Shown here: positions 25,154 through 34,901 of the stretch, piece after piece
How positions within the stretch are numbered: position 1 is the first letter of the stretch
How the letters are laid out: each line of letters begins with the position of its first letter
Origin: Pantoea sp. At-9b
Lineage (GTDB): Bacteria; Pseudomonadota; Gammaproteobacteria; Enterobacterales; Enterobacteriaceae
NCBI RefSeq assembly: GCF_000175935.2
Contig: NC_014837.1
Location: 1,364,001-1,428,000 of the forward strand
Length of the DNA: 64,000 nt
Direction of reading: 5' to 3'
Position numbers and translations under genes: made by a program
Notes under the pieces: generated by a model
The model's database searches: none
Seen by the model: the letters and a program-made list of their open reading frames with translations, nothing else
Told to the model about the DNA's origin: nothing

Positions 25154-25909
25154 ATGGTTGAGCAAACGGCAATAGCACAACTGGCCGCGGCCATGGGTGA
25201 TGAGCCTGCGCCGATTTACCAGCGCGTTAAACAGGCGATCATCAGCCAGATCCGTGAAGGTCACTGGAAGGCCAATCAACGTGTACCGTCGGAAAGCGAA
25301 CTGGTTAACGAACTGGGCGTCAGCCGTATGACCATCAACCGCGCGTTACGCGAACTGACCAGCGAAGGTTTTCTGGTGCGTATGCAGGGCGTAGGCACCT
25401 TTGTCGCCGAGATGAAGGGCTACACCGCGATGCTGGAAGTGCACAATATCGCCGATGAGATCGCGCAGCGCGGTCATCGCCACAGCTGCAAAATTTTATC
25501 GCTCGGGCAGATGAAGGCAGACCCGGAGCAGGCGGCGGTACTGGGTTTATCCACCGGGCAGACGCTGTACCACTCACTGATCGTACATTACGAAAACGAT
25601 ATGCCGGTACAGCTGGAAGATCGTCTGGTGAATCCGCTGGTGGCACCGGATTATCTCAGCCAGGATTACCACCAGTTGACGCCCTACACCTATTTGATGC
25701 GCGTCGCGCCATTAACGGCGGGTGAGCATATTGTCGAGGCGGTATTGCCGGATCTGCGCCAGCGTAAGCATCTGGCGCTGGATGAGCACGAACCCTGCTT
25801 GCTGATCCGCCGTCAAACCTGGAGCGACACCAAAATTGTGACCTACGCGCGCCTGCTGTATCCCGGCTCGCGTTACAAGCTGCTGGGCCGTTTCAGAGGA
25901 CACGGCTGA
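25154..25909 (+). CDS. hutC: HutC, GntR-family repressor of histidine utilization
   Basis: A 251-residue GntR/HutC protein: winged helix at about residues 20-90 (PIYQRVKQAIISQIREGHWK, then PSESELVNELGVSRMTINRA) and a UTRA effector domain after residue 105 ending RQTWSDTKIVTYARLLYPG. In the family urocanate is the inducer. The start ATG 25154 has AAAGGAACAGGA upstream; the longer frame from 25013 would cross operator O3 and was not used. It is divergent from hutHU and converges on hutD with a 17-base overlap of coding ends. Confidence 0.96.
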   Translation: MVEQTAIAQLAAAMGDEPAPIYQRVKQAIISQIREGHWKANQRVPSESELVNELGVSRMTINRALRELTSEGFLVRMQGVGTFVAEMKGYTAMLEVHNIADEIAQRGHRHSCKILSLGQMKADPEQAAVLGLSTGQTLYHSLIVHYENDMPVQLEDRLVNPLVAPDYLSQDYHQLTPYTYLMRVAPLTAGEHIVEAVLPDLRQRKHLALDEHEPCLLIRRQTWSDTKIVTYARLLYPGSRYKLLGRFRGHG

Positions 25910-26435
25910 GTGCGGTAAACAACAGGCTGGCATCGGCAGAGTGCGGTGCCAGCAGCGTCTCTTCATCCAGCCACCACATCCCCTGATTGACCTCCAGCAC
26001 GTCGCCTTCGCCACTTTGCCAGACACCGGACAGCACCCAGGCCACACCCTGTGTCGCCCGCACCGCTTGCTGTTGTACCGTCACCTGTGCCTGCCAGCTA
26101 TCGCGCCGCGTCATGATGTTGAAATCCTGACAGGGGCTTGCGCCGATACGCGCATCGATCGCCCATTCGCCGGGAAACGCCCACGGCTGATGGCGCTGAA
26201 GTTGCTGTTCACCCTGCGCGCTGGTTAGCAACACGCTGTCTCCGTGCAGCAGGGTGATCACCCGATCAATGCCGGGGAAGGGGGAAAAGGGGCCGTCGGC
26301 AGCGATGGTGGCGATACTGGCGCGCCAGGCAAAATCCGCCGCGCCGGGCGGATAGCTGATGATCTCGCGCGTTTCACCGCCGCCGTTGCGCCAGCGGCTG
26401 ACCGGTAAGCTGTCGTAAGCGAAACGGGTTCTCAT
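25893..26435 (-). CDS. hutD: HutD family protein
   Basis: A 180-residue HutD/Ves cupin. The N-terminal motif VSRWRNGGGETREI and later FPGIDRVITLLHGDS and FPGEWAID mark the family. HutD occurs in many hut operons; in Pseudomonas it has been proposed to limit hut expression by binding formylglutamate or a related intermediate, though the biochemical role is not settled. Its ATG overlaps the hutF stop as ATGA, so it is the second gene of the hutFD operon. Confidence 0.92.
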   Translation of the reverse strand: MRTRFAYDSLPVSRWRNGGGETREIISYPPGAADFAWRASIATIAADGPFSPFPGIDRVITLLHGDSVLLTSAQGEQQLQRHQPWAFPGEWAIDARIGASPCQDFNIMTRRDSWQAQVTVQQQAVRATQGVAWVLSGVWQSGEGDVLEVNQGMWWLDEETLLAPHSADASLLFTALSRVL

Positions 26436-27787
26436 CGTAACGCCCTCATGGCTGCGGCAAAGCGTGCGGCACAGGCCTCTTCTGCCGGATGCTGCCCCTG
26501 TTCGACCACCGCATGACCGGCTACATACACATCGCGAATCTGTTCACGCTGACCGGCAAAGAGCCAGCGGTTGAGCAGCGAGGCACTCTCCACGCTACTG
26601 AGCCAGGCATCAGCTTTCAGAACTAACCAGTCGGCGCGTTTGCCAACCGCCAGTTCACCGGTAGGGATGCCACAGGCTTGCGCGCCACCCTGTGCCGCCT
26701 GCTGCCATAGCAGGTCGCCCACCGAAGCCTGGTGGGGGGTGGTGATGCGGTTACGGCGGCGATCGCGCAGCCGTTGACCGTACTCCAGCCAGCGCAACTC
26801 TTCCAGCGTACTCAGCGACACGTGGCTGTCGGAGCCAATGCCCCAGCGACCGCCGCGGGCAATGTACTCCACCGCCGGGAAAATACCGTCACCGAGGTTG
26901 GCTTCCGTGGTCGGACACAAACCGGCCACTGCACCGCTGGCGGCCAGACGCGTGATTTCATCATCGTCGAGATGAGTCGCGTGGATCAGACACCAACGTT
27001 GATCGACGGCAAAGCGATTCAGCAACCACGCCACCGGACGCTCGCCGCTCCACGCCAGGCTGTCGTTGACTTCTTTTTCCTGCTCCGCCACATGAATATG
27101 CACCGGCAGGTGAGTGGGGCTGGCGGCCAGGACCTCGTGCATCTGCGCTTCATTCACCGCGCGCAGCGAGTGGAAGCACAGGCCGTGATTAAACAGCGGT
27201 TTGTCAGCGACCCAGCTTGCCAGTCGTTGTTGTTGTTGCAGATAGGCGTCAGTTTGCTGAATAAAGCGGCGCTGGCCGTCACTGGCCGGTTGCGAACCAA
27301 AACCGCTGTAGCTGTAGAGTACCGGCAGCAATGTCTGGCCGATCCCGGCGGTTTCAGCGGCGGCCATCAGCTGTTGCAGCATATCGTCATGTGGATAGGC
27401 TTTCCCGGCACCATCGTGATGCAGATAGTGGAACTCCGCTACCTGGCTGTAGCCGCCTTTCAGCATCTCGATATACAGCAGCGCGGCGATATCACCCACC
27501 TGCTCGGGCGACAGCCGTTGCACCATGCGGTACATCAGATCGCGCCAGGTCCAGAAACTGTCCTGCGGATCACCGGCGACTTCCGCCAGTCCGGCCATGG
27601 CGCGTTGAAATGCATGTGAATGCAGATTGGCAATCGCCGGGATCACCGGCCCAGTCAGGCGCGTGGCGCTACCCGGTTCGCTGTTGGGGGTGAGATCGGT
27701 AATCACTCCGGAAGCATTAACAGAAATCAGCACTTGCTCATGCCAGCCATCGGCCAGCAATGCCCTGGGGGCAAAAAAAGTCGTCAT
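26432..27787 (-). CDS. hutF: HutF, formimidoylglutamate deiminase
   Basis: A 451-residue amidohydrolase-superfamily enzyme. The metal residues appear in [11 protein letters not shown] (about residue 56) and later in [24 protein letters not shown] and GSDSHVSLS. HutF deiminates N-formimidoyl-glutamate to N-formyl-glutamate and ammonia; with HutG it completes the five-step route known from Pseudomonas. I used ATG 27787 ([10 protein letters not shown]), since the longer frame would cross the HutC operator upstream. Confidence 0.96.
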   Translation of the reverse strand: MTTFFAPRALLADGWHEQVLISVNASGVITDLTPNSEPGSATRLTGPVIPAIANLHSHAFQRAMAGLAEVAGDPQDSFWTWRDLMYRMVQRLSPEQVGDIAALLYIEMLKGGYSQVAEFHYLHHDGAGKAYPHDDMLQQLMAAAETAGIGQTLLPVLYSYSGFGSQPASDGQRRFIQQTDAYLQQQQRLASWVADKPLFNHGLCFHSLRAVNEAQMHEVLAASPTHLPVHIHVAEQEKEVNDSLAWSGERPVAWLLNRFAVDQRWCLIHATHLDDDEITRLAASGAVAGLCPTTEANLGDGIFPAVEYIARGGRWGIGSDSHVSLSTLEELRWLEYGQRLRDRRRNRITTPHQASVGDLLWQQAAQGGAQACGIPTGELAVGKRADWLVLKADAWLSSVESASLLNRWLFAGQREQIRDVYVAGHAVVEQGQHPAEEACAARFAAAMRALR

Positions 27788-27810
27788 GGTTGATCCTACA
27801 CGGCGGTTGG

Positions 27811-27830
27811 TTGTATATACATATACATAC
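27811..27830. promoter_or_regulatory. HutC operator O4 between hutF and hutI
   Basis: TTGTATATACATATACATAC carries two overlapping TATATACA-type half-palindromes. It lies in the 88-base divergent promoter region and is placed to repress both the hutFD and hutIG operons. Confidence 0.75.
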
Positions 27831-27875
27831 TTTGATGAGCAGTGTAAATCGCCAAAGGCGAAGGGGACACGGGGG

Positions 27876-29093
27876 ATGGCAGAAGCGAAGCAGATCGACA
27901 GCCTGTGGTTGGGCGCGGATATTGTGACCATGCGCGAAGGCCGCTACAACCTGATTGCCGACGGTGCGCTGGCGGTGGACCAGGGCAAGCTGGTATGGGT
28001 AGGGCCGCGCAGTGAGCTACCGGCGTTTAACGCGCGGCAGCAACACCACTTTGACGGTGGCATCATCACGCCGGGCCTGGTGGATTGCCACACCCATCTG
28101 GTATTTGGCGGTGACCGCAGCGCAGAATTTGAACAGCGCCTGAACGGGGTCAGCTATGCTGAGATTGCCGCGCAGGGCGGCGGCATCCTTTCCACGGTAC
28201 GCGCCACGCGAGCAGCGACACAGGAAGAACTGGTGGCTGCGGCGCGCTGGCGGCTGGATCGTCTGCTGGCGGAAGGCGTGACCACGGTTGAGATCAAGTC
28301 CGGTTATGGGCTGGATGAAGCCAGCGAGCTGACAATGCTGCGCGCGATTCGCCAGCTGGCGCAAAGTGTCCCTGCTGATGTGCTGGCGACCTGTCTGGCC
28401 GCGCACAGCTTCCCACCCGAGTTCAAAGACAACCCGCAAGGCTGGGTGGATATTATTTGCGAGCGACTGCTGCCGCAGGTGCAGGCGGAAGGGCTGGCGG
28501 ATGCGGTAGACGCGTTCTGCGAACATCTGGCGTTCTCACCACAGCAGGTCCGCCAGGTTTTTGATAAAGCGCAAGCGTTGGGGATGCCGATCAAACTGCA
28601 CGCCGAGCAGCTCTCCTCACTGGGCGGCGCGGCGCTGGCGGCCAGTTATGGTGCTCTGTCGGCAGACCATCTGGAATACGCCACCGAGAGCGACGTGCAG
28701 GCCATGGCGCAACATGGCACGGTCGCCGTCCTGCTGCCGGGCGCATTTTATCTGCTGCGCGAAACGCAACGGCCACCGGTGGCGCTGTTTCGTCAGTACG
28801 GCGTACCGATGGCGCTGGCCAGCGATGCCAACCCCGGCACCTCACCGGCGCTGTCGCTGCGCCTGATGTTGAATATGGGTTGCACGCTGTTTGGCATGAC
28901 GCCGGAAGAGGCGCTGGCAGGTGTGACCCTGTGGGGCGCACAGGCGCTGGGGTTACAGCAGACGCAGGGTTCGCTGGAGTCAGGCAAAGTGGCGAATTTT
29001 GTCCACTGGCCGCTGGCGCGTCCGGCGGAACTGGTTTATTGGTTGGGCGGCGAATTGCCGTGCCAGGTTATCTATCGTGGAGAAGCGCAATGA
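27876..29093 (+). CDS. hutI: HutI, imidazolonepropionase
   Basis: A 405-residue amidohydrolase with metal and substrate motifs [20 protein letters not shown] (about residue 70), [25 protein letters not shown] and [12 protein letters not shown]. It opens the imidazolone ring to give N-formimidoyl-glutamate. ATG 27876 follows a GGGG-rich Shine-Dalgarno; longer upstream frames would read through the operator. It overlaps hutG by four bases (ATGA). Confidence 0.97.
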   Translation: MAEAKQIDSLWLGADIVTMREGRYNLIADGALAVDQGKLVWVGPRSELPAFNARQQHHFDGGIITPGLVDCHTHLVFGGDRSAEFEQRLNGVSYAEIAAQGGGILSTVRATRAATQEELVAAARWRLDRLLAEGVTTVEIKSGYGLDEASELTMLRAIRQLAQSVPADVLATCLAAHSFPPEFKDNPQGWVDIICERLLPQVQAEGLADAVDAFCEHLAFSPQQVRQVFDKAQALGMPIKLHAEQLSSLGGAALAASYGALSADHLEYATESDVQAMAQHGTVAVLLPGAFYLLRETQRPPVALFRQYGVPMALASDANPGTSPALSLRLMLNMGCTLFGMTPEEALAGVTLWGAQALGLQQTQGSLESGKVANFVHWPLARPAELVYWLGGELPCQVIYRGEAQ

Positions 29094-29878
29094 CACCGTT
29101 TCATTTTACCGAAGGGAAGCTGCCGCTGCTGGTCAGCATTCCGCACGCCGGGACGCAGCTAACGCCAGAAGTCGATGCCGGGTTAAGCGATGCCGCCCGG
29201 GGTTTGCCGGATACCGACTGGCACATTCCGCTGCTGTACGATTTTGTGCGCGATCTGGGTGCCAGCGTGCTGATTGGGCACTACTCACGTTTTGTCATTG
29301 ATCTGAACCGTCCACCGGACAATCAGCCGTTGTACACCACCGCCACCACCGGTCTGTACCCGGAGACACTGTTTGATGGCACCCCGACCTTTGCGCCGGG
29401 CAAAACGCCGACGGCGGAGCAGCGTCAGGGTTATCTGGATCAGATCTGGCACCCGTATCATCAGCAGATTCAGCAGGAGCTGGCGCGTCTGAAGGCGCAG
29501 CACGGCTACGCGCTGTTGTTTGATGCTCACTCCATCGCCTCGGTGATCCCGCGTCTGTTTGAGGGGCGTCTGCCAGATTTGAATATCGGGACCAATGAAG
29601 GCAGCAGTTGCTCACCGGCGGTGACGGCAGCGATTGAGGCAGTGTGCGCGGCCCAAACCGAATACCGTTGGGTGGTCAATGGACGCTTTAAGGGCGGTTA
29701 TATCACCCGTGCCTATGGGCAGCCAGCGCAGGGCGTGCAGGCGGTACAGCTGGAACTGGCACAGATTAATTATATGGATGAAACGCCACCGTTCGCCTGG
29801 CAGCAGGCCCGGGCTGCGCAGTTGCAGAAGGTACTGAAACCGCTGTTGCAGGCGTTTTTGCAGCAGGGTAAAGCGTAA
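29090..29878 (+). CDS. hutG: HutG, N-formylglutamate amidohydrolase
   Basis: A 262-residue N-formylglutamate deformylase of the FGase family, with [13 protein letters not shown] near residue 16, [11 protein letters not shown] near residue 70, and [10 protein letters not shown] near residue 145. It hydrolyses N-formyl-glutamate to glutamate and formate. This is not the manganese formiminoglutamase also called HutG in Klebsiella. It is the last gene of the hutIG operon and is followed by palindromic repeats. Confidence 0.95.
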   Translation: MTPFHFTEGKLPLLVSIPHAGTQLTPEVDAGLSDAARGLPDTDWHIPLLYDFVRDLGASVLIGHYSRFVIDLNRPPDNQPLYTTATTGLYPETLFDGTPTFAPGKTPTAEQRQGYLDQIWHPYHQQIQQELARLKAQHGYALLFDAHSIASVIPRLFEGRLPDLNIGTNEGSSCSPAVTAAIEAVCAAQTEYRWVVNGRFKGGYITRAYGQPAQGVQAVQLELAQINYMDETPPFAWQQARAAQLQKVLKPLLQAFLQQGKA

Positions 29879-29883
29879 AACCC

Positions 29884-29994
29884 GCACGATAAATTGTGCC
29901 GCTACCTATGTTTGCACGTTACCGTAGCGGCGCGATTTATCGCACAATGTTTTGGCGCGGAAAGCAAAACCCGCGCGATAAATCGCACCGCTAC
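29884..29994. repeat. Dispersed palindromic repeat, three copies (copy C)
   Basis: Copies at 29884-29905, 29924-29945 and 29973-29994 follow the hutG stop in alternating orientation (reverse, forward, reverse). The first has drifted to GCACGATAAATTGTGC, the others keep most of the GCGCGATTTATCGCGC core. They may protect or end the hutIG mRNA. Confidence 0.88.
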
Positions 29995-30126
29995 CATGCG
30001 TGCCTGTTACTGAAACCTGCGCCAGCGTGGTGCGATGCCCGCCACCCAATGGTGCAACTCACCATTTCCTTGCCTCACATCCCCTGATTCCACCCATCAT
30101 CACGAGCTGGCACAGCCTTTGCTAGG

Positions 30127-30139
30127 TTGTATGTACAAG
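30127..30139. promoter_or_regulatory. HutC operator O5 before the importer operon
   Basis: TTGTATGTACAAG, nearly the full CTTGTATGTACAAG palindrome, is 159 bases before the binding-protein gene. With O6 it ties the importer to the hut regulon. The rest of the 419-base gap (29879-30297) holds the repeats described and no gene. Confidence 0.72.
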
Positions 30140-30221
30140 TACAGACCGCGTCATCATTCAGACGATTTATTGCATCTGGCTCACAAAAAACTCAAGCCGA
30201 CAATGATCTGGCGCAGGCTAA

Positions 30222-30235
30222 CTTGTATATACATG
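30222..30235. promoter_or_regulatory. HutC operator O6 before the importer operon
   Basis: CTTGTATATACATG is 63 bases before the binding-protein gene and about 95 bases from O5, which would allow looping or cooperative binding. Confidence 0.72.
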
Positions 30236-30297
30236 AAATGTCATTTGCGAAACCACGCAAATACAGCACCTACTGATTATCGACCAGGAGAAGCCGC

Positions 30298-31146
30298 ATG
30301 ACGCACCGCACCACATTTCGCCGTTTTTGCCTCACGACCCTGTTTTCCAGCCTGCTGCTGAGCGGTGTTGCCGCGCAGGCCAAAGAGTGGAAATCGATCA
30401 CCATTGCTACCGAAGGCAGTTATGAACCCTGGAACCTGACGCTGCCGGGCGGCAAGCTGGGCGGCTTTGAACCGGAGCTGATGGCCGATCTGTGCAAACG
30501 CATGGGGGTGCAGTGCAAGCTGGTGGTGCAGAACTGGGACGGCATGATCGCCGGACTGAACGCCGGAAAATATGATGTGATCATGGATGCGATAGTCATC
30601 ACCCCGGACCGCAAAAAAGTGGTGAGCTTCACCACGCCATATGCCTCCACCCCGGCCACCTTTATCACCGTGAAAGATTCCCTGCTGCCGCCGGATACCC
30701 ACATCATCAAGTTGCACGATGATGCGAAAGAGATCGAACCGGCAATTGCGCCACTGAAAGCGGCGTTAAAAGGCAAAACCATCGGTATTGCCTCCGGCAC
30801 GGTCTACACCCCGTTTATCGATAAATACTTCAAAGACGTCGCCGATGTGCGCGAATACACCACCTCGGCTGATGCGATTCTTGATCTCCAGGCCGGTCGT
30901 ATCGACGCGGTGTTCGATGATGTCACCTTTGCGCAATCCATGCTGGCACGCAAAGAGAACAGCAACCTGACCTTCAGCGGCCCGCAACTGGGTGGCCCAA
31001 TCTGGGGCGAAGGGGAAGCGATGGGCGTGCGCATGGCAGACGGCGATCTGAAAGCCAAACTGGATGCCGCCATCCATGCGGCGCTGGCGGATGGCACCGT
31101 GAAAACCCTGAGTGAGAAGTGGTTTAAAACTGACGTAACCCCGTAA
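30298..31146 (+). CDS. Periplasmic amino-acid-binding protein of the hut importer
   Basis: A 282-residue SBP_bac_3 protein with a 29-residue signal peptide ending AAQAKE. Binding-core stretches include ITIATEGSYEPWNLTLPGG, FEPELMADLCKRMGVQCKLV (two cysteines near each other) and DVIMDAIVITPDRKKVVSFT. It resembles the lysine/arginine/ornithine, histidine and opine-binding families. HutC operators upstream and the HutH-like gene at the end of the operon make histidine or urocanate the likely ligand, by inference. Confidence 0.88.
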   Translation: MTHRTTFRRFCLTTLFSSLLLSGVAAQAKEWKSITIATEGSYEPWNLTLPGGKLGGFEPELMADLCKRMGVQCKLVVQNWDGMIAGLNAGKYDVIMDAIVITPDRKKVVSFTTPYASTPATFITVKDSLLPPDTHIIKLHDDAKEIEPAIAPLKAALKGKTIGIASGTVYTPFIDKYFKDVADVREYTTSADAILDLQAGRIDAVFDDVTFAQSMLARKENSNLTFSGPQLGGPIWGEGEAMGVRMADGDLKAKLDAAIHAALADGTVKTLSEKWFKTDVTP

Positions 31147-31158
31147 GTGAGGTCAACC

Positions 31159-31878
31159 ATGATGAGCCTGCTGAGTTTTGGTGCTGACGGCTGGGGCCGT
31201 CTGATCCTGAGCGCTGCCTTAACCACCTTGCTGCTGTCGCTGGCGGCGTTGCTGATTGGCGCGCTGGTGGGATCCGGCGTCGCAGCGGCGAAACTCTCCA
31301 CGCAACGCTGGCTGCGCTGGTTGGGCGAAGCCTATTCCACTGTGTTTCGTGGTATCCCGGAATTGTTGGTGATCTACCTGTTCTACTTCGGTGGCTCCGG
31401 GTTGATCACCCTGATCGGTCAGATGTTCGGTGCGGATGGTTTTATCGAAGCGCCACCGTTTCTGATTGGGGCACTGGCGATCGGGCTTATCTCGGGTTCC
31501 TATCAAGGGGAAGTGTATCGGGCGGCGCGGCTGGCACTGGCGAAAGGTGAGATCGAAGCCGCCGTGGCGATCGGCATGCCGCGCTGGCGCATCGCCCAGC
31601 GGATTCTGCTGCCACAGGTGGTGCGCTATGCACTGCCCGGCATGTCGAATGTGTGGCAGATGAGCCTGAAAGATTCGGCGCTGGTGTCGGTGACCGGCAT
31701 CGTTGAATTGATGCGTGCCAGCCAGATTGCCGCAGGCTCCACCCGCGATTACTTCACCTTCTATTTAGTGGGCGGGGCCTGTTATCTGGTGCTGACCCTG
31801 CTTTCCAACCATGCGTTTCGTCGGGCGGAATCACGCCTTGGCCGCGCCTGGCAAAGTCGCACTGCGGCGCAGCATTAA
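31159..31878 (+). CDS. HisQ-like ABC permease of the hut importer
   Basis: A 239-residue BPD_transp_1 permease with coupling loop EAAVAIGMPRWRIAQRILLP (about residue 130) and the start-proximal VFRGIPELLVIYLFYFGG typical of HisQ/OccQ. ATG 31159 has GTGAGG six bases upstream. It lies 12 bases after the binding-protein gene and pairs with the next permease to form the membrane channel. Confidence 0.9.
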   Translation: MMSLLSFGADGWGRLILSAALTTLLLSLAALLIGALVGSGVAAAKLSTQRWLRWLGEAYSTVFRGIPELLVIYLFYFGGSGLITLIGQMFGADGFIEAPPFLIGALAIGLISGSYQGEVYRAARLALAKGEIEAAVAIGMPRWRIAQRILLPQVVRYALPGMSNVWQMSLKDSALVSVTGIVELMRASQIAAGSTRDYFTFYLVGGACYLVLTLLSNHAFRRAESRLGRAWQSRTAAQH

Positions 31879-31889
31879 GGAGCAGCAGT

Positions 31890-32618
31890 ATGATCGACTT
31901 CGCCTTTCTGAGTGATACCTTTCTGAAGCTGAGCGCCGCGTTGCCGGTCACGCTCGGCCTGTTTATCAGCGCTTTTCTGTGTGGTGGGCTGCTGGCGTTG
32001 GGCATTCTGACGCTGCGTATGAGCCGCTGGCGAGTGCTGAGTGGGTTTGCGCGCGGCTACATTCTGGTGTTCCGTGGCTCTCCGCTGTTGATTCAACTGT
32101 TTCTAATCTACTACGGTCTCGGCCAGTTTGGTGTGATTCGCCATAGCTTTGTCTGGCCGTTTCTGCGCGAACCCTTTATCTGTGCGGTGCTGGCATTGTC
32201 GCTGTGTACTGCCGCTTACACCGCCGAGATCCTACGTGGGGCGCTGTTGGCGGTGCCGCCAGGTCAGGTGGAGGCCGGGCTGGCATGTGGCATGTCGCGC
32301 GGTCTGTTACTGCGCCGCATTATCGCGCCAATTATGTTGCGTTATGCGCTACCGGCGTACTCCACCGAAGCGATTCTGCTGGTGAAATCCACCGCCCTCG
32401 CCAGTCTGGTCACCGTCTGGGACGTCACCGGGGTGGCGCAACAGATCATTCAGCGCACCTACCGCACCATGGAGGTGTTCCTGTGTGCGGCCGCTATCTA
32501 TCTGATTTTGAACTTTATTATCGTCCAGCTTTACGCGCTGCTTGAGCGCCGTCTGACCCCGGTGCATCGCGTTGAAAAAAAGCCGTTGCCCGCCGTTAAA
32601 CCGATTGCCGGAGAGTGA
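31890..32618 (+). CDS. HisM-like ABC permease of the hut importer
   Basis: A 242-residue permease with [20 protein letters not shown] near residue 55 and the coupling region [20 protein letters not shown]. It follows the first permease by 11 bases. The combination of two distinct permease genes matches the HisQMP and octopine-type importers, unlike the single-permease importer at 6.5 kb. Confidence 0.9.
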   Translation: MIDFAFLSDTFLKLSAALPVTLGLFISAFLCGGLLALGILTLRMSRWRVLSGFARGYILVFRGSPLLIQLFLIYYGLGQFGVIRHSFVWPFLREPFICAVLALSLCTAAYTAEILRGALLAVPPGQVEAGLACGMSRGLLLRRIIAPIMLRYALPAYSTEAILLVKSTALASLVTVWDVTGVAQQIIQRTYRTMEVFLCAAAIYLILNFIIVQLYALLERRLTPVHRVEKKPLPAVKPIAGE

Positions 32619-32619
32619 T

Positions 32620-33414
32620 ATGCACGATTTACACCCGATTACCCTGTCCGCCACTGATATCCACAAATCCTTTGGTGCGATGGAAGTGCTGAAAGGTATC
32701 AATTTACAGGCGCGCAAAGGCGACGTGATCTCGATTCTGGGTGCCAGCGGTTCCGGCAAAAGTACCTTGCTGCGCTGCATCAACCTGCTGGAGACGCCCG
32801 ATGCCGGCGTGGTGAGCGTCGGCGGTGAAACCATTGAGATGAAGCGCCACGCCCGTGGCCATCAACTGGCCGCCAACCCGAAACAAATTGAGCGTCTGCG
32901 GTCGCGGCTTGGCATGGTGTTCCAGAGTTTCAACCTGTGGTCACATATGACAGTGCTGCAAAACGTGATTGAAGGGCCGCATTACGTGCTGAAACGTGAC
33001 AAAAAAAGCTGCATCGCGCAGGCGGAGCAACTGCTGGACCGCGTGGGTCTGCTCAATCGCAAAGACTTCTACCCGGCACAACTGTCGGGCGGTCAGCAGC
33101 AACGGGTGGCGATTGCCCGTGCGCTGGCGATGGACCCGGAAGTGATGCTGTTCGATGAACCCACCTCGGCGCTGGACCCGGAATTGGTCGGCGAAGTGTT
33201 GAAGGTGATGCGCAGTCTGGCGGAAGAGGGGCGCACCATGCTGGTGGTCACGCATGAGATGGGCTTTGCCCGTAACGTCTCAAACCGCGTGGTGTTTATG
33301 CACCAGGGTACTATCGATTGTGAAGGATCGCCGGACCAGCTGTTCGGTGAACAGGGGTCGCAGCGCTTTAAGCAATTTATCTCCAGCCATCAACGCACGG
33401 AGCAACCGGCATGA
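32620..33414 (+). CDS. HisP-like ATPase of the hut importer
   Basis: A 264-residue ATPase: Walker [11 protein letters not shown]-loop [17 protein letters not shown], signature [20 protein letters not shown], Walker [15 protein letters not shown]. The HisP-type insertion between Walker A and Q-loop ([20 protein letters not shown]) is present. The ATG overlaps the region just behind the permease stop (TGATATG), and its own stop overlaps the start of the HutH-like gene (ATGA), so the operon continues. Confidence 0.93.
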   Translation: MHDLHPITLSATDIHKSFGAMEVLKGINLQARKGDVISILGASGSGKSTLLRCINLLETPDAGVVSVGGETIEMKRHARGHQLAANPKQIERLRSRLGMVFQSFNLWSHMTVLQNVIEGPHYVLKRDKKSCIAQAEQLLDRVGLLNRKDFYPAQLSGGQQQRVAIARALAMDPEVMLFDEPTSALDPELVGEVLKVMRSLAEEGRTMLVVTHEMGFARNVSNRVVFMHQGTIDCEGSPDQLFGEQGSQRFKQFISSHQRTEQPA

Positions 33415-34901
33415 GTGGCACAGTGATTTGGGGCGATGGCCCGCTGAACTGGCAGGAGGTGGTCGCAGTGGCGCGTCACGGTGCTGAATTAGCCCTGAGC
33501 GCTAACGCCTGGCAGCGCATTGCCCGCGGGCGGGACATTGTGGCCGAAATCGTTTCCAGTGGGCATATCGCCTATGGCATCAACACCGGGCTGGGGGCGC
33601 TGTGCAACATCACGCTGGCGGAAGAGCAACTGAGTCAGTTATCGCGCAATACGCTGCTCAGTCATGCCTGTGGCGTCGGGCCACTGCTGCCCGCAGATGA
33701 AGTGCGGGCAATTATGTGTGCCGCCATCGCCAACTACAGCCATGGCAAATCGGGCGTCTCGGTGGCGCTGGTGCAGCAGTTGTTGGCATTGCTGAATCAA
33801 CAGATTATCCCGCAGGTGCCGTCGCAAGGTTCGGTGGGTTATCTTACCCATATGGCGCATATCGGACTGGCGTTGATTGGCGTCGGCGAGGTGACGTATC
33901 AACAACAAACCCTGCCCGCTGAACAGGCGCTGGCGTTGGCCGGTTTGGCCCCGTTCCGCCCGGGAGCGAAAGAGGGGTTGAGCCTGGTCAATGGCACGCC
34001 CTGTATGACGGGTATGGCGTGTCTGGCGTTGGATGATGCCATGCGTTTGCTTGACTGTGCTGATGTCACCGGGGCGATGAGTTTCGAGGCGCTGCGTGGG
34101 CAGTTGTTGGCTTTCGATGCGGAAATCATCGCGCTGAAAGCCAGTCCGGGGATGCAGCGCAGCGCGCAGCGGTTACGGCAGCTATTGAACGATAGCCCAT
34201 TGTTGCAGGCCAGTCGTGGCGTGCGCACCCAGGATGCCCTTAGCCTGCGCTCCATGCCGCAGGTGCACGGTGCCTGTCGTGATCAGTTCGATCATGCGGC
34301 CACGCAGGTGAATACCGAGCTGAATGCCTGCACCGATAACCCGCTGGTGCTCGGTACGCCGGATAACTGGCGTGTGGTATCGCAGGCGAACCCGCACGGT
34401 GAATCGGTGGCGATGGCCTGTGATTTGCTGGCGATTGCCATGGCGGAGCTGGGCAGCATTGCCGAACGTCGGCTTGATCGTCTGGTGAATCCGCTGGTCA
34501 GCGGCCTACCGGCGTTCCTGGTGGCGCAGCCGGGGGTCAATTCCGGCATGATGATCGCGCAGTATGTCGCCGCGTCGTTGTGCGCGGAGAACCGTCAGTT
34601 AGCACAACCGGCGGTACTGGATAACTATGTGACCTCTGGCTTGCAGGAGGATCACCTGAGCCTGGGTACTGGCGCGGCGCTGAAGCTGTTGAAGCTGGTG
34701 GGTAATGTCTGGCAAATTCTGGCGATAGAATATCTGCTGGCGGCACAGGCGCTGGATTTCCACGGTGAAAACCAGTTGGCAAGCGGGACGTCGCAGGCAT
34801 TGCGTCGCCTGCGAGCGGTGGTCGCCAACTGGCAGGAGGACCGCTGGCTGGCACCGGAAATGGCGCGTGCCGTGCAGGTTCTCAAAACCTGGCAGGGTTA
34901 A
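33411..34901 (+). CDS. HutH-like protein lacking the MIO-forming tripeptide
   Basis: A 496-residue member of the histidase/aromatic ammonia-lyase family. Most active-site segments are intact: [11 protein letters not shown] (Tyr), [17 protein letters not shown] (Asn), [13 protein letters not shown] (Arg), and LQEDHLSLG (Gln-Glu). At the cofactor site, where HutH has [14 protein letters not shown], this protein has [11 protein letters not shown] (Gly143-Tyr144), three residues shorter and without Ala-Ser-Gly, so MIO cannot form in the known way. The frame is open throughout, so this is not a pseudogene. It is the last gene of the importer operon, overlapping the ATPase by four bases. It may bind histidine or urocanate as a regulator or subunit, or do different chemistry. 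Confidence 0.88.
   Translation: MSGTVIWGDGPLNWQEVVAVARHGAELALSANAWQRIARGRDIVAEIVSSGHIAYGINTGLGALCNITLAEEQLSQLSRNTLLSHACGVGPLLPADEVRAIMCAAIANYSHGKSGVSVALVQQLLALLNQQIIPQVPSQGSVGYLTHMAHIGLALIGVGEVTYQQQTLPAEQALALAGLAPFRPGAKEGLSLVNGTPCMTGMACLALDDAMRLLDCADVTGAMSFEALRGQLLAFDAEIIALKASPGMQRSAQRLRQLLNDSPLLQASRGVRTQDALSLRSMPQVHGACRDQFDHAATQVNTELNACTDNPLVLGTPDNWRVVSQANPHGESVAMACDLLAIAMAELGSIAERRLDRLVNPLVSGLPAFLVAQPGVNSGMMIAQYVAASLCAENRQLAQPAVLDNYVTSGLQEDHLSLGTGAALKLLKLVGNVWQILAIEYLLAAQALDFHGENQLASGTSQALRRLRAVVANWQEDRWLAPEMARAVQVLKTWQG

Noticed and set aside
26732..27619. Antisense frame of 295 codons over hutF
   Set aside because: Lies wholly within the clear hutF gene, is rich in Arg, His and Gln and has no recognisable domain.
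27627..27875. Extended start of hutI
   Set aside because: It would cross the hutF start and the HutC operator; ATG 27876 gives the normal HutI length.
33411..34901. Pseudogene status for the MIO-less HutH-like gene
   Set aside because: The frame is full length without stops or frameshift, other active-site motifs are kept, and the gene is coupled to its upstream neighbour.
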